Shown here: positions 50,031 to 62,130 of the stretch, piece after piece
Numbering within the stretch: the stretch's first letter is position 1
How the letters are laid out: each line of letters opens with the position of its first letter
From: Numida meleagris
Lineage: Eukaryota > Chordata > Aves > Galliformes > Numididae
Direction of reading: 5' to 3'
Assembly (NCBI RefSeq): GCF_002078875.1
Contig: NC_034414.1
Coordinates: 33,072,608 to 33,136,607 of the forward strand
DNA length: 64,000 bases
Notes under the pieces: model-generated
What the model saw: only the letters and a program-made list of their open reading frames with translations
Told to the model about the DNA's origin: nothing
The model's database searches: none
Made by a program: the position numbers and the translations under genes

Positions 50031-53000
50031 AACAAAAGAGTTGCAATTTGTTTGTCTGACTGCGGAAATCCACATTTCAGCCTGAACTTATTACCTGAGG
50101 TTCTTTTCACAGTTAACAGAGTTGTCAGCAGAGCTGGTGGGAACTTGTCTTGGAGCAGATGCCTGTCTTTCTCCCTTGAATGCAAAGACAGCTTGGGAAG
50201 GTTATCTCAGCTGTATATTTTTATAACATAGATAGAGGGAAATGAGAAGGATGCTTCAGTGTTTAACATCTCATATTTCTCCTGCTGATTTACCCATCTG
50301 CCTTTTTAATGCAGGTAAATAAATCCATGAGGCAAATCAGTGTTACTCCTAACTAGCCATTCTGAGAAGAACTGTCTTTTGTTAGTTCTAAATCTGTAAC
50401 CTATTAGTTTCATTTATTGTTTCTTAATATTATTGTGTTGATATGCTCATTAAAATGAAATCAACTGACAGTATGAAGATCCTTAATGACAAGCCTAAAT
50501 GACATAGACCTTCTTGAGCCTTACCCACCTTTGCAGCATATAAGGTATACAGGAGTAGAATGTGCTGTGTCATGGAGCAGCTGCTGAAGGACAACAAAAA
50601 TTGGATCAAATGACTTGAGTAACAACCAAAGGGTTCCCTCAAGTACCATCATGTTGATTTGATAGTTCTGGTTGGAACACAAAAAGATAATGATTATTTG
50701 GGTGATGCTCAAAGCTGATAAGCTTTTCCATAAAATTCTGGTGTTGTTTTTAATCCTGAAATATCACACAGGCAAATACACAGAATATGTTCACTGTACT
50801 AATTTCTCACACAGACATTTAAATTGTGAACATTTTAAGATTAAGAAACGTATATTGTTAAGGAGTAAAATTGAACTTGCCTGTCACTGAAGAGACAGAT
50901 AATTAGTCATGTGACATGAAATGCAGGGTTATATTTAGAAAAGGTTTTCAAAAAGATCTTCAGTTGTACCTGATAGATGTAAAGGGAATTTTGGAACTCT
51001 AATTTTCTCAGCTGTTTAATGGAAAAGGTTCTTGAGAATATGTACTTTACCGGCTGCCTAGTCACAATCTTCCTCTGATCTCTAGGTTTCAAATAATTTC
51101 CTGGAGCAAAGTTTGTAATTCACTGGGCTTAAGTCAGAAACTTTGACATGAATTACTCTGCTCACTGAGCTGGAGTAACTTCATAAATAAACTTTCTACC
51201 CTGGGGAGTCCAACCTCCTCATAACTCTCTCCAAAGTTTTCTCCCACGCTAATTAGCACAAATAGGGCAAAAAAGATTCTGCAATAAATAAACAATTCTA
51301 GCTCCTTGTGTAAGATGATATAGGTGCCATTTCTTATAATATGGATTAGAGGAGTCTTGAGCTGAATTATACATTACAGGCACCCTACCCACTACACAAT
51401 GTGTTTTGAAGGCTATTATCTTCCGTCCTTTGGGAACTGCGAGGTACAAGAGACACAGAAGTTAGAAGAAAGATGAAAAAAGAAAATTTTTTTTGCTAGA
51501 AGCAAATTTTAGTTTGTTATTCAGCTCAGTTCCACTGTTCCACTTTCAAAGTTTCATTAGATGTTCCAGTTAAATAGCAAATGATAGTTTGAAAAAGAAA
51601 GATTCCTTTAAAGTAGAATTTTTTGGGGGTTACAGGTAAAGTCTCTGGAATTCTGACTAACTTTAAAGTAGCTGAATTTGCCAAAATAGATTAGGCAACT
51701 TTTCCTTAGATTTTCTTTTATCTATGAAACGAGCTCTGCTTACCACAGCTTATAGCTATTTATGCTGACAAGTGTGACTTCTGTCTAAACAAAGGTGCTA
51801 CTTATTTTGGACTCATATTTAAGCTGAACTTCAAACCACTTTCTGTAAGCACCTATGCGTATTTTTTTTTTTTTTAATTTTAGAGAGTTTGAGGAGGTTA
51901 ACTTAATTCCTTAGAAGATTAAAGCTAATGTAGTAACTTTTTCACCTTCTTTCCAAGGGACATTCATGATGTGTCATTAACCTGCAGTGTTATCTCTCCA
52001 CAATGCAGGCTCTCCTACGACTTGACCCACATTTCTAGTAGTTTGCACCATCAGCTCAAGTACAGTACCTATTTGTTGAAATCACACCTGGATTCTGGAA
52101 TCCCTTGTGACAATACAAGCTTTCATGGGATAAACAGCTGAATATTATACATGAAAATTCCAGATGGCTGAGAGAAGCAGAAATTATGATTTTACTTTCG
52201 TAAGAAATTAAGACTATTTCATTTTTTAAAAAATGCCATAGAGGATTTTTCTGTGATTCATGTCCTTTTTTTTTTGTTTGTTTCAGTCTCAGAATAAGAA
52301 ATTGCAGAACATCACTTTGTCAGATGGAAATCATATATTTTTCCCTCCTGGTGAAAGAAAAGACATGTTATTGGGTGCATGAATATGATTGTAACTGGCT
52401 TTTCATGACTTCACTGTACTTGAAAAGCAAATAATATGCACATAAATGAGAGCAGTGGTTTTGATTAGAACAAACCCAGTTCATTCTCTCAAATTTCTCC
52501 AACCAAGGCAAGGTTTTTCAGAGGTTTACAGGGAAAAAAATGTAATCATTCTTTGATAAAAATCTTATAATCTTTGTAGATAGTTCGTAATTATGCATAA
52601 AACAAAACAACAAAAGCCAAGTGTACCTAACATTTATCACCTAACAACTTGTATGAGGATAACTTTTGTCACTTCTCACATTCAGTGGATGAATATCTTG
52701 ATAAAATGTTTCACTGGAAACGGATGTTAGGTGTTGGGATAAAATGCCTGTAGCAACTTTAAACAAATTCAAATCTATCTCAGCTAAGTCTCTGCAACTT
52801 TGTTGTTGTTTGTTTTGTTTTGTTTCCTTTGTGTAGAGCACCTCAAGTGACAATAGGGGCTGAAGTGAGTCAAAAGTGGAAGTGATTAACTGCTCAAATG
52901 CTTTTTATTTGCATCGTAGTTACAAGGGTACTGGAGCAAGTCTGGAATTTCATTTAACTTTAAGCGGCTACCTTTAAAACAGCCTCTATTGCTATACCAT

Positions 53001-56000
53001 GATGCGCATGGCCATGAAATGAGCTGCTCTGAGGCCAACATTCATTTGAGTGAATAATCCTAGCAGGCTGTTCTCTGTGAGACCTCCAGACTGAGGTGTT
53101 CAGTATCTCTGTTCCAACAAGTGTGCGAAACAGTAAGATTCATTTGTCTTCAGAACACATGGCAAGATTTTGTGAAAGAGGAGACCTGTGGTTGGTGGCG
53201 ATGAAGTAGATGAGATGGCTAAAATTTGCTGTCAGCTTGGAAGCTTTGTCTTTCTTTCTCTCACTACCTTGTAAAGGAAAAAATGCTGTTTTTACTAAAT
53301 TCTATGAAACTTGGTTAGGCTTTGTAGAGATTTGTGACTTTAGAAATGTGTTTTAAACAGAGCAAAAATCTGAAAAGGCATTTGTTTCTGGAAATACTTA
53401 AGGTTTCATTTTGATAACAGGGTTGTATTTGTACTATGTTTTACTCTCTGGATTTCCCTTCAAAGGTAAATATCTCTACAGACCTGAGAAATCATAAGTT
53501 ATACCAGAATCTAGGAGATTTCTCAGCTGTTATGGTTTCTTTGATTGTTCTCACATCTTTTTTTTCTTTTTTCTTTTTTTTTTCTGTGGCAGCTGTAAGT
53601 AAAATGCGTCTGGATCAGTTGTAGGCTGACTTTTTTAGTGTTAGTTTCTGCCAAAGTCTTCTAAACACTAGATGTTAATTTCTTTAAAGGAATTTATTTT
53701 TTTCCTGGGCAAGAGACCCTGACCCAAACTGACATAGGAAGTTGTTTTTAACTCAGGTATTTCTTAAAAAACAAACAAACAAACAAAATCAAAACAAAAA
53801 TATAGAATTATGCCTCAATGAAAAGTTGATGCAGATAACTCTTAGTGTATTTTGAAGTGATTGAAACCCACCCAAATAAGACTAAATAATTCAGTTTTAG
53901 ATGGTAACACAGGCTTCATGCAATTAATTTGCTTTTCATATTATTCTAGCAAAACTACAACTAAGTTGTGTTCAGTCCTGTATCTTATCAGGAATATCCC
54001 ATAATATCCTATAATACACTTAAGGGCAAAATTCCTTTGATGCAAATTTGCCACCTGTTAAATACACCCAGAGTACACATTATCTAGATAAACTTCTGAC
54101 CTTTTGAAATTAAATTATCCACTTCCAGTGAATCAGATTTAAAATCATTTTACAAATTGGGATAAGCTCAATTTATCCTAGTTTTTCAGATTAAATGTTA
54201 TTAAAATCCTCCCTTGTCTGAGTCACTTTTCTGAAGCTTGCCTGTCTCAATGTCCTTGAGAGAATTATAAAGATTTGTTGGGATACTAGGCAACATTGAA
54301 GAACCACTATTTTCAGAAACAAACAAGCAAACAAAAACAAACAAAACTCCCTCACCCGTCATAGTTATATGACATAGTTATATTTCCAGATTTATTGCTC
54401 TAGCATTTTTTAAATGCCATATATTTTTTGTTACACCTACAACAGGATTATTATAGAATAAAACTCTCATCCAGAAATACTTTTCAACTATATGCTGATT
54501 TGAATGGATTTAATTGTGTTGTATTTAAACTCACATGTGATGTAAATGATGCAGATTAATCTAGTTTAAAATACAATTTCATTTTCATATTCTTTTTGCT
54601 TTCAGATTATTTTGACAACACTGAGATCAGTCCTGTTTTTACACTGATATAAAAATTAATATAGGATTGCTATTCACATGCCTTTTTTAAACTACTTTCC
54701 AGTGCAAGAATCTTATTCTTTCAGGACTAGCAAAATAATATTAAAGTTGTCTCTAAAAGTTTCTGGACAAAATTGAATTAACTAGACAGAAGTCAAATTA
54801 GAGAAGTATATATTACGTATGTATAGGTGCACTAATCTTTTCTCATTAGTTTTAAATTAAACATTTTCTTATAAAAAATAAAATCCTGTTGCCTAAGAGC
54901 ACTGCACATTTCTCCAAAATGGCAATGTAAATTGTTCAGTCTATCTAAAATACAGAATGGATAGAATATACAGAAAAGGCACAGATGTTTTTGTTTTCTG
55001 TACTTTTTTTTTCTTCTTTTTTTTTTCCCTGAATTTTCTTGTATGAAATGCTATATGGAATTTGTTGTATCAGCAGCAAACTTTTTTTTTTTTGAAAAGG
55101 GTATTTTACTGATATTACTTGACATATTTTTAATTACTTCAGAAATCAGGAGGTACAAATGAAACACATCCATATGATTACTGTTTTCCCAGAGAAGAGC
55201 TGAAATGCAGTAAGCAGCATGGAAGAACTCTTTATCAGTTACAGCTCATCATAATGAAGTCTTCCTTTCCTGCTCTCAGTTGAATTTTACTTCTAAGGTG
55301 AGCTGAAAGACCCATAGCAGAGATGATACATGTATCCTGTGTAGATTTCTTTGTTAAAAATTTTAAAAATGACTTATAATAAAAGTAAAATCCACGGCTA
55401 AAGAATATTATTTGATAGCTTTCAACATTATAGCAAAAATAAAAAGATTCAAACGTATTAGAAATCACGCATTAAAATCAAAACCTGCAAAAATCTAAAT
55501 TGTTCTTTTTTAGCTTTTGTTTTCGAACTGTTGTCCTAAGTAAGACCCATGACAGGCCCATGCCCACTTTTAGCTACACTGTATGATCTAGAAAAGGTTT
55601 TGCAGTACAACATGAATACAGAAATCCATCCTTTCTCAGTAAACTGAAGGTTAAATATACCCATAAATTAATGATTATATTCAAGCTAACAACATGTCAT
55701 TTGTTTTCAGTTATGAAATATTCAAAGCTTTGTTATGTTGGTGAACTCAGAGTGTCAAAGACAGACACACATTGTTTGAAAAGCTTAATCTGGAAAAAAA
55801 AATAGTAAAATTTGGAGAAGGACATGTGAGGACATATTTAACTACTGTAAGTCTTCTTGCATGCATAGATGTGTATTTATGTGCCACATGTGCACCAGAA
55901 TTTACCCACGCACATTATATTAATGTTGATATATTAACAAGTTTTATTTATCAGCTTCTTAATTTCTCAAAGAAAACTTATGAAAAAATACTTTGATCAC

Positions 56001-56341
56001 AGGATATTTTTCCTTCTGCACTTTGGAAGATCCTCAGATCCTCACAGTTTATCTGAGATGGAAAGATTTTATGTTATCTCAAAGTAAAGCCAGTATGTAC
56101 TCATTCAGATAATTTCAGAACTAATCGCAGACAGATGACTAAATCAATGTACCAGCTCTTTTTTATGCTGAAGCCCTTCTGGATTTACAGATAATAAAAG
56201 TCGAGAAGTCTTAATAACATCTACTGCAATGAGCTTAAGATGCTAAGTTTTACAATGGACACATGAAACCAGTAGTTGTTTCCAGTAGACACAGTTATCT
56301 GGAGCTGGAAACCTGTTTAGAATTCACCTTTTCTATTGATC
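50031..56341. other. Gene-free AT-rich stretch
   Basis: No gene or further transposon is supported. There are T-runs near 51861-51875, 55007-55027 and 55081-55094, a polypyrimidine tract ending in GTGGCAG at 53558-53593, and (AAAC)n tracts near 53771 and 54310-54345. All open frames are short. Confidence 0.55.
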
Positions 56342-56850
56342 AAGGTCTGCTCCAAAAGTAATGCCTCCTGTTTTATTATGTTGGCCTACCATGTCAGAAG
56401 CAGGTGTTGGTGGTATGGCAGTAGGAGTTGAACCTTCCCACCAAAATTCCATTACATTTTGTTGCTGTGTGGCAGATGGCAGAAGAGGGGCAGTTTGACG
56501 AAATGGCATTTGACATAGAAGTAAATGTGTGGAACTGGACTCCTCCATAAGGAAAAAATTGCACCCATTGACTATCATCAACACTTGCTGCTAGTTTATA
56601 GAGACCACAGAGTGGGTGTGAACACACTAAGGTGGAGGATGCTGTATTTTCAGCAAACAACTATTTATGAGAGAGGCATGCAGGTTCTTGTTCAACATTG
56701 TCAAAAATGCACAGCTAATGGTGGCTACTATGTTGAAAAAGTATGTTTTGTATATGCGAATTTTCTCTATCAAATAGTGCTATTGTGCTGTTTGTAGCTG
56801 TTGTATTTTCCATGGAAATAAATAGGAGGCATTACTTTCAGAGTAACCTA
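56342..56850 (+). mobile_element. Galluhop-like mariner, internally deleted
   Basis: This DNA transposon copy has inverted ends. The left end reads AAGGTCTGCTCCAAAAGTAA then TGCCTCCTGTTTTATT; the right end, reverse-complemented, reads AGGTTACTCTGAAAGTAA then TGCCTCCTATTTATTT. Inside, on the plus strand, a decayed N-terminal transposase piece (KKIAPIDYHQHLLLVYRDH, about 56553-56610) runs directly into a C-terminal piece (VLVQHCQKCTANGGYYVEK, about 56683-56740). The middle, with the catalytic domain, is missing. It cannot encode an active transposase but might once have been moved in trans. Confidence 0.85.
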
Positions 56851-58337
56851 TGTAGGTCTCCACTTTTTTGGGGAAGACCTATTGAGGTTGGCATAATAAA
56901 ATAATTTATTCAGATATTCAATTTTCCTTATAGTCCTGTCTTAGGCCCTTTCTTATTGGACAGGCTACATTTGACTCTTCAAAGGAGATTTGGTCAAAGT
57001 CTCCATCAGTTGGCAGGGCCAGGATTCTTTCCACTTCCAACTCAAAATCAGTCAATTTTTTTCTTGTCTCATTGTACTGGAAAATAGTAAAGAATGTATA
57101 CTTATTTTGTTTAGGTATGTCTATTGCAAATTTGTGAGTATGTCCCTTTGCTTTAATGTAGATGGAATCTTTGCACTAACATAGAGAAATGTGTTTATAC
57201 GGTTATGTTTATTCACTCTCATAATCTGTCTTTGAAAGGACAAATGTATTTGCCTAAACTGTAAAATGCTGATTGCTAATGCCTCTGAAATCTTCACACT
57301 TACTCTGTTTTCTCTTCTTCCTGTGTTTCTTTTTCCCTTTGGAATATGATCTTTTTCTCCGTCATTTAGATTCCTATTCTTGACTATTTCAAAATTCTTT
57401 CCTGCTACATATAAACCTATGTTTTTCAAGTTTTCACTTTTGACCAAAGCTGTGTTATTCAGGTCATTTTTTACCTTCTTATATAACCTTCCTTGAAGTG
57501 AAAAAATAATACAAGGATCGTCTTTTAAACTTGAATGAAACAGTATCAAACACTGTGCTGTCTAACATAGAGAAATGAATTGATTTGGGGAAATTAAATA
57601 TTGATACTATACTCTCAGGGCCAGCACAAAACTAGGCAATTTCACAAATTTTGCATGGACCTCTGAGAGCTAGTGTGAAAATATATTAAAGGAAGTAGGG
57701 CAAGTGGCTAAAAAACAGGAACCTGTAGCTGACATGTCAGCATTGTAAGTTTTAAGCCCTTCTGAGTACAGCTCCACTGAATTGTAAAATGGCAAAGAGG
57801 AGAAGGTCTTTTGTGTCTCTCCTCAGATAAGGACACATACAACCTCATTCATTTTCAGTACATGGAGTTGTACCTACATGAAGCAACTGTAGAACTACAG
57901 AGGGCTTTCACTTGAATTTGGTCCTTAGCTTAAGTCAAACAAAAGGACTTTCCTTCACAAGCTGCAGAAATAGCTAAAGGGTAAGAAATTCTGTGTCAGT
58001 CATCAGTATGAGAAAGTACTGCTATGAACAGTTTTGATTTTAGTATTTCAAGCTGAATGTTAATTTTCATACTAGAAAGATTTCTTTAATTCCTTGAGCT
58101 ATTAAATAAAAATAGTCAGGAAAAAAGAAAAAGATTGTTTTAAAGACATTCTTAAATGTATCTACTATGATTTAAATTATGCATTAGCTTTTATCTCTAA
58201 AGATGAAGAGCTAGATTTACTTCCCTTAGTGACTTTGTTTTTAGAAGAAAAAACTGTAGCCATGTTCCATTATATATTTGAAGAACACTTTGATCAGTTA
58301 CGTACACATCTCCAAATACCAGTAAAATTTCCTCCAC

Positions 58338-58377
<40 letters not shown>

Positions 58378-60308
58378 ATAAGGATAGATCATCAAGTTCT
58401 TACAATCTAGACACTCTTATACGTATTAGGAAGGGATATGTTGAGAAGTAGAGCATAAGCTGATCATTCAAGGTCATAGATTTGGAACTGCCTTGGCAGT
58501 GGTGTGTGATGCTCAGCAGGACTGCTTTTCCTAACCTTTATTTTTTTGTGAAATTCAGAAATATGCTTCTTGCTTGTACTAGTAAAAATAACTTCCTTAT
58601 TTTCAAAGTGGAACAGATGCAAAAAACAGCATAGAATATTTTATCTACTAAGGAAATATTCCCTTGCTTTCTTAAAAATGAACCCACTTATTCCTTTTAG
58701 TTATTCACCATGAATGATCATTTAGCACAATCTGAAAATGGATAAATTATCCAGTTTTCTTCTTCTGTGTTCTTATTTTCTAACATTTCACTGTTTGAGC
58801 AAAACTCCTTTGTTCACTGCTATGAAACAGACAATATTTAGCAGCAATAGAGGAGACTATTAATTCATGCAACTGAATTTTGTTCTGTAAAGAAATTCTC
58901 CCTGAACCAAAAGTATCTTTTATACATTTTTCATTTTGAATAAACTATATTTTTGAAAAGCTTAATTTGATACATTAAAAATTTCTCAAAATCATGATAA
59001 AAGAGGAAAAACTTGAAAAAAAAACCAAAAACTAAACCTCTTAAAACAGGTATTCTGATGAATTATGAGCATGTGCTGAAACATTATCTGTAGCTCAAGT
59101 TGGAATACAGTTTTTTGTTCTGTGTACTTTACAGCACTTAAATCTTTCTCCTTCCCAGACTCTCTGTATTTTTTCATTTTTAAAAGCCTTCTGTTTATTG
59201 CTTCCACTAATCTTTAGATCTCTACTTAACCTCATTGCCCACTGTTGCCCTTTTCTACATTTAGATTTCACCAGCATGTCAATTACAGTCTCTCCAGAAA
59301 ATTTCTTATACAGTTTCAATTTTTAATTAAAAGAATCCACTTTCTAAAACGGTACTTGTACAATAACACAGCTTTCCTCAAGTACTGTGTTCAGAAAATT
59401 CTATATTCTTCCTGGTCCTAAGGAAATGTCAGTAGAATTGGAGAAAATATGGGATGTAAAGATATATATATATATAAATATCTCCCCTTCAATAAACCTC
59501 ATGAAATTCATTGAATGTACTCGCTATTGCTTCTGATACAGTCTGGAGAGAAAGGCATGTCACAAAGGTCTAAGCCTTACACGCAGATACTGAAGCACCT
59601 GTGACAAATCTGAGAGAAATCAAGAATGGTGTAACAGATATATCTGAGAGGATGCAAGAAAATACAGATGACTCCTTAGGTTCCAGAGTAGGGCTAATAA
59701 TGCCCATTTTCCAAGTGTCAAACATTGCTGGAATTACTGTTTTTATTGTTCTGGAGCATCGTACTCTTGGCAGTTTTCAATGCTTTCAGCAAATTCATTT
59801 TCTCAGGTTAATTTTATTGTCTTCATGTAGATAAGATTTTCATTTCTATCATTTTAGCAAGTAAAAAGCAGAAACCCATTGTATTTTGTTGGAATTTTAA
59901 AGATGAGTTCATAAATATTGAAAGCAACATTCTAGAATGTTTTTTGTTTGAAGATTGTCTATACTAAAAATAACTTTTTGAGGAACTTTTTTCAGTTATA
60001 AAAACAAGTATTTCTGAATTTGTCTTGACAATTTTCTAAGATTATGTATCATCTAATTGTAGCTCAGCCTTATCCACCTTCAGTTCTAAAAAAGAGAAAT
60101 TGACAGCTTGGAGTTGTAAAGTTTTACTGCCCTTTTTCAATTATTTCTGTCACTTGGATCACAATGTGAAATAATTGTTATACTCTATACTCTGAAATAA
60201 TAATTATACTCTAAATAATGCCTTCTTTCTTTAGTTATCTTTACCTTTCTAGCAGGTATGACAAAACCACGTCCTTAATAAATCATAAATAATTTACTTG
60301 CTTCTTAT
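56851..60308. other. Gene-free AT-rich stretch
   Basis: A (TG)18 microsatellite lies at 58339-58374 and an AT-alternating tract at about 59460-59478. Minus-strand open frames at 57121-57549 (142 codons, Lys- and Asn-rich) and 58992-59319 have no recognised domain. Confidence 0.55.
58339..58374. repeat. (TG)18 microsatellite
   Basis: Eighteen perfect TG units occur in tandem. It is likely polymorphic. Confidence 0.95.
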
Positions 60309-60755
60309 AGCATGAAGGGCTGGAGCACATCTTCTATGAAGAAAGGTTGAGGGAACTGGGCTTGTTTAGTTTGGAGAAGAGAAGGCTCCGGGGAGACCTC
60401 AATGTGGCCTTCCAATACTTGAAGGGAGTATATAAACAGGAGGGGAAATAATTGTTCACGAGGGTGGATAGCGATAGGACAAGGGGGAATGCTTTTAAAC
60501 TGAGACAGGGGAGATTTAGGTTAGATATTAGGAGGAAGTTGTTCACTCAAAGGGTGGTGACGCACTGGAACAGGTTGCCCAAGGAGGTTGTGCATGCCCT
60601 GTCCCTGGCCTTGAATGAAGGCATTCAAGGCCAGGCTGGACATGGCTCTGGGCAGCCTGGTCAAGTGCTTGGCAACCTTGCACTCAGCAGGGGTTTGAAA
60701 CTTGATGATCTCTGAGGTCGTTTTCAACCCAGGCCATTCTATGATTCTATGAATC
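60309..60755 (+). mobile_element. CR1 LINE 3' end with palindromic insertion
   Basis: This copy covers the last part of ORF2 and the 3' UTR. Translated traces include [20 protein letters not shown] (about 60506-60565) followed by NRLPKEVVH. It ends in ATTCTATGATTCTATGA at 60736-60752, the bird CR1 terminal repeat. The ORF is broken. A perfect inverted repeat with 14-bp arms at 60604-60635 is absent from the other CR1 copies in this window. Confidence 0.95.
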
Positions 60756-61579
60756 TTTCTTAGTTGCTACAAATGAAAAATATTTTTGGTAAAGGCAATT
60801 AATGTACTGATGGTGCCAGAATAGGTGCTGGAATTTATTTGCCAATAGCATTAACTTTGTATGTTAGAAATAATATGGTTCTCAGCTCTCTGAATGTGGA
60901 AACTTCTCAAAATGTCAAATTTGTGTGGTTCAACTGAAAAGAAAAGTGGAAATTTACTTTGGAACAGGAGGACGTAATTCAGTTCATTGGGAGCCAGTTA
61001 GCCCTCTTCCAAAAGGCAGAAATAGTATTGTGAGCAGATGGTACTATAGCTGCATTTGAGTCATAAAACATGGAGCTGCATTACCCAACTTTATTTTCAT
61101 GTTTTAAAAAACCATTTCCATTACCCTTGTGAAACATCACACTTGGAAGTATCTTGAGGCTCTGTATTTCATCAGTGACTTTCTAGCCTACTTCCCTCAG
61201 CCTGCCTCAATTTTAATTTGCACAGTACACTTGAGTTCTTTGGTTAGACAGTCAAACAAAAAATCTGTCAGAGGGATTAGTAAGAAGTCTTAAGGTTGTC
61301 TCAGGCAAGCTTATGGTAAAAGGATTTAAACATGCCAAGCATTAGTGAAAGTGGTTGGCTAAAGAGGTGTGAACTTTCTACCATTGCCTTCTTTTCTGCA
61401 AGTCCCTAGTCAGAGAACAGCTGTTCACCTACCATCTACAAAATAAACAGATTAAGTAAGTGTTCATATTCTTAATGATATGGTCTAAAAGAGTGCAAGG
61501 AGCAAAAATAATAGAAGTAGGAGAAAGAATATCTCGTCCCATCTTTTCCTGCTACAGTAGATACTATATATTTAAAAAG
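60756..61579. other. Gene-free stretch between CR1 and LTR
   Basis: I see no gene, repeat or conserved motif that can be named here. Confidence 0.55.
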
Positions 61580-62130
61580 TGTCATGGTTTCATTATTTCT
61601 GTTATCGGTATTCCACATCATAACATCCTGTAGTGCACTGGGAGTTAAAGAGCTAATGCTCCAGTTCCGTGGATTGTTGGTATTTCTGGGTACCTGGTTC
61701 TCAGAAGAGAAGAACTACATATCCCAGAAGTTCACTGTTACATTTCCATTTTCTGTTTAGAGGGAAAGATAAAACTGCTTGCTAGTCATGAGATTGGTTC
61801 CTTCTTTTACTGTTCATCACTGAGGTGTGTGCTCCCTAGCTGTCTCACCTTCAGCATTAGAGTAAGGTCTTCAGTTTTGGACACTCTCTCTCATCTATTT
61901 GATTGATTAGCTTCAATTCCAATTATACTGTATTATATTGTGTTATCTCGCATTCCACTAGCATATTTAGTAAATTAGCTTTCTCCCTTAGCTCATTACC
62001 ACTGTTTTGTTTTTAGGCCCATCTCTTTACCGTTTTCCCCTTTTTCCCTTCCCCCTCTCCTGGGGTGTGGGTTGGTGGGTCCCTTCATGCCATTAGTCAT
62101 GGAGCTGGGCCAAACCAGCCCAAAACCCTT
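61580..62130 (+). mobile_element. Solo LTR of an ERVL-type endogenous retrovirus (avian)
   Basis: It starts with TGTCATGGTTT and ends near GGGCCAAACCAGCCCAAAAC, the pattern of avian class III LTRs. It contains the common internal words AACTACATATCCCAGAAG (61709-61726) and a C/T-rich stretch before the 3' end. No retroviral genes flank it, so it is a solo LTR left after recombination. No clear target-site duplication is visible and the right end is approximate. It has no coding capacity. Confidence 0.7.

Noticed and set aside
53558..53593. Polypyrimidine tract ending in GTGGCAG as a splice acceptor
   Set aside because: No plausible exon or partner donor follows; similar T/C tracts are scattered through the window.
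57121..59319. Lys/Asn-rich minus-strand frames (57121-57549 and 58992-59319) as exons of one gene
   Set aside because: Composition follows the T-rich plus strand; no splice pattern or known domain joins them.
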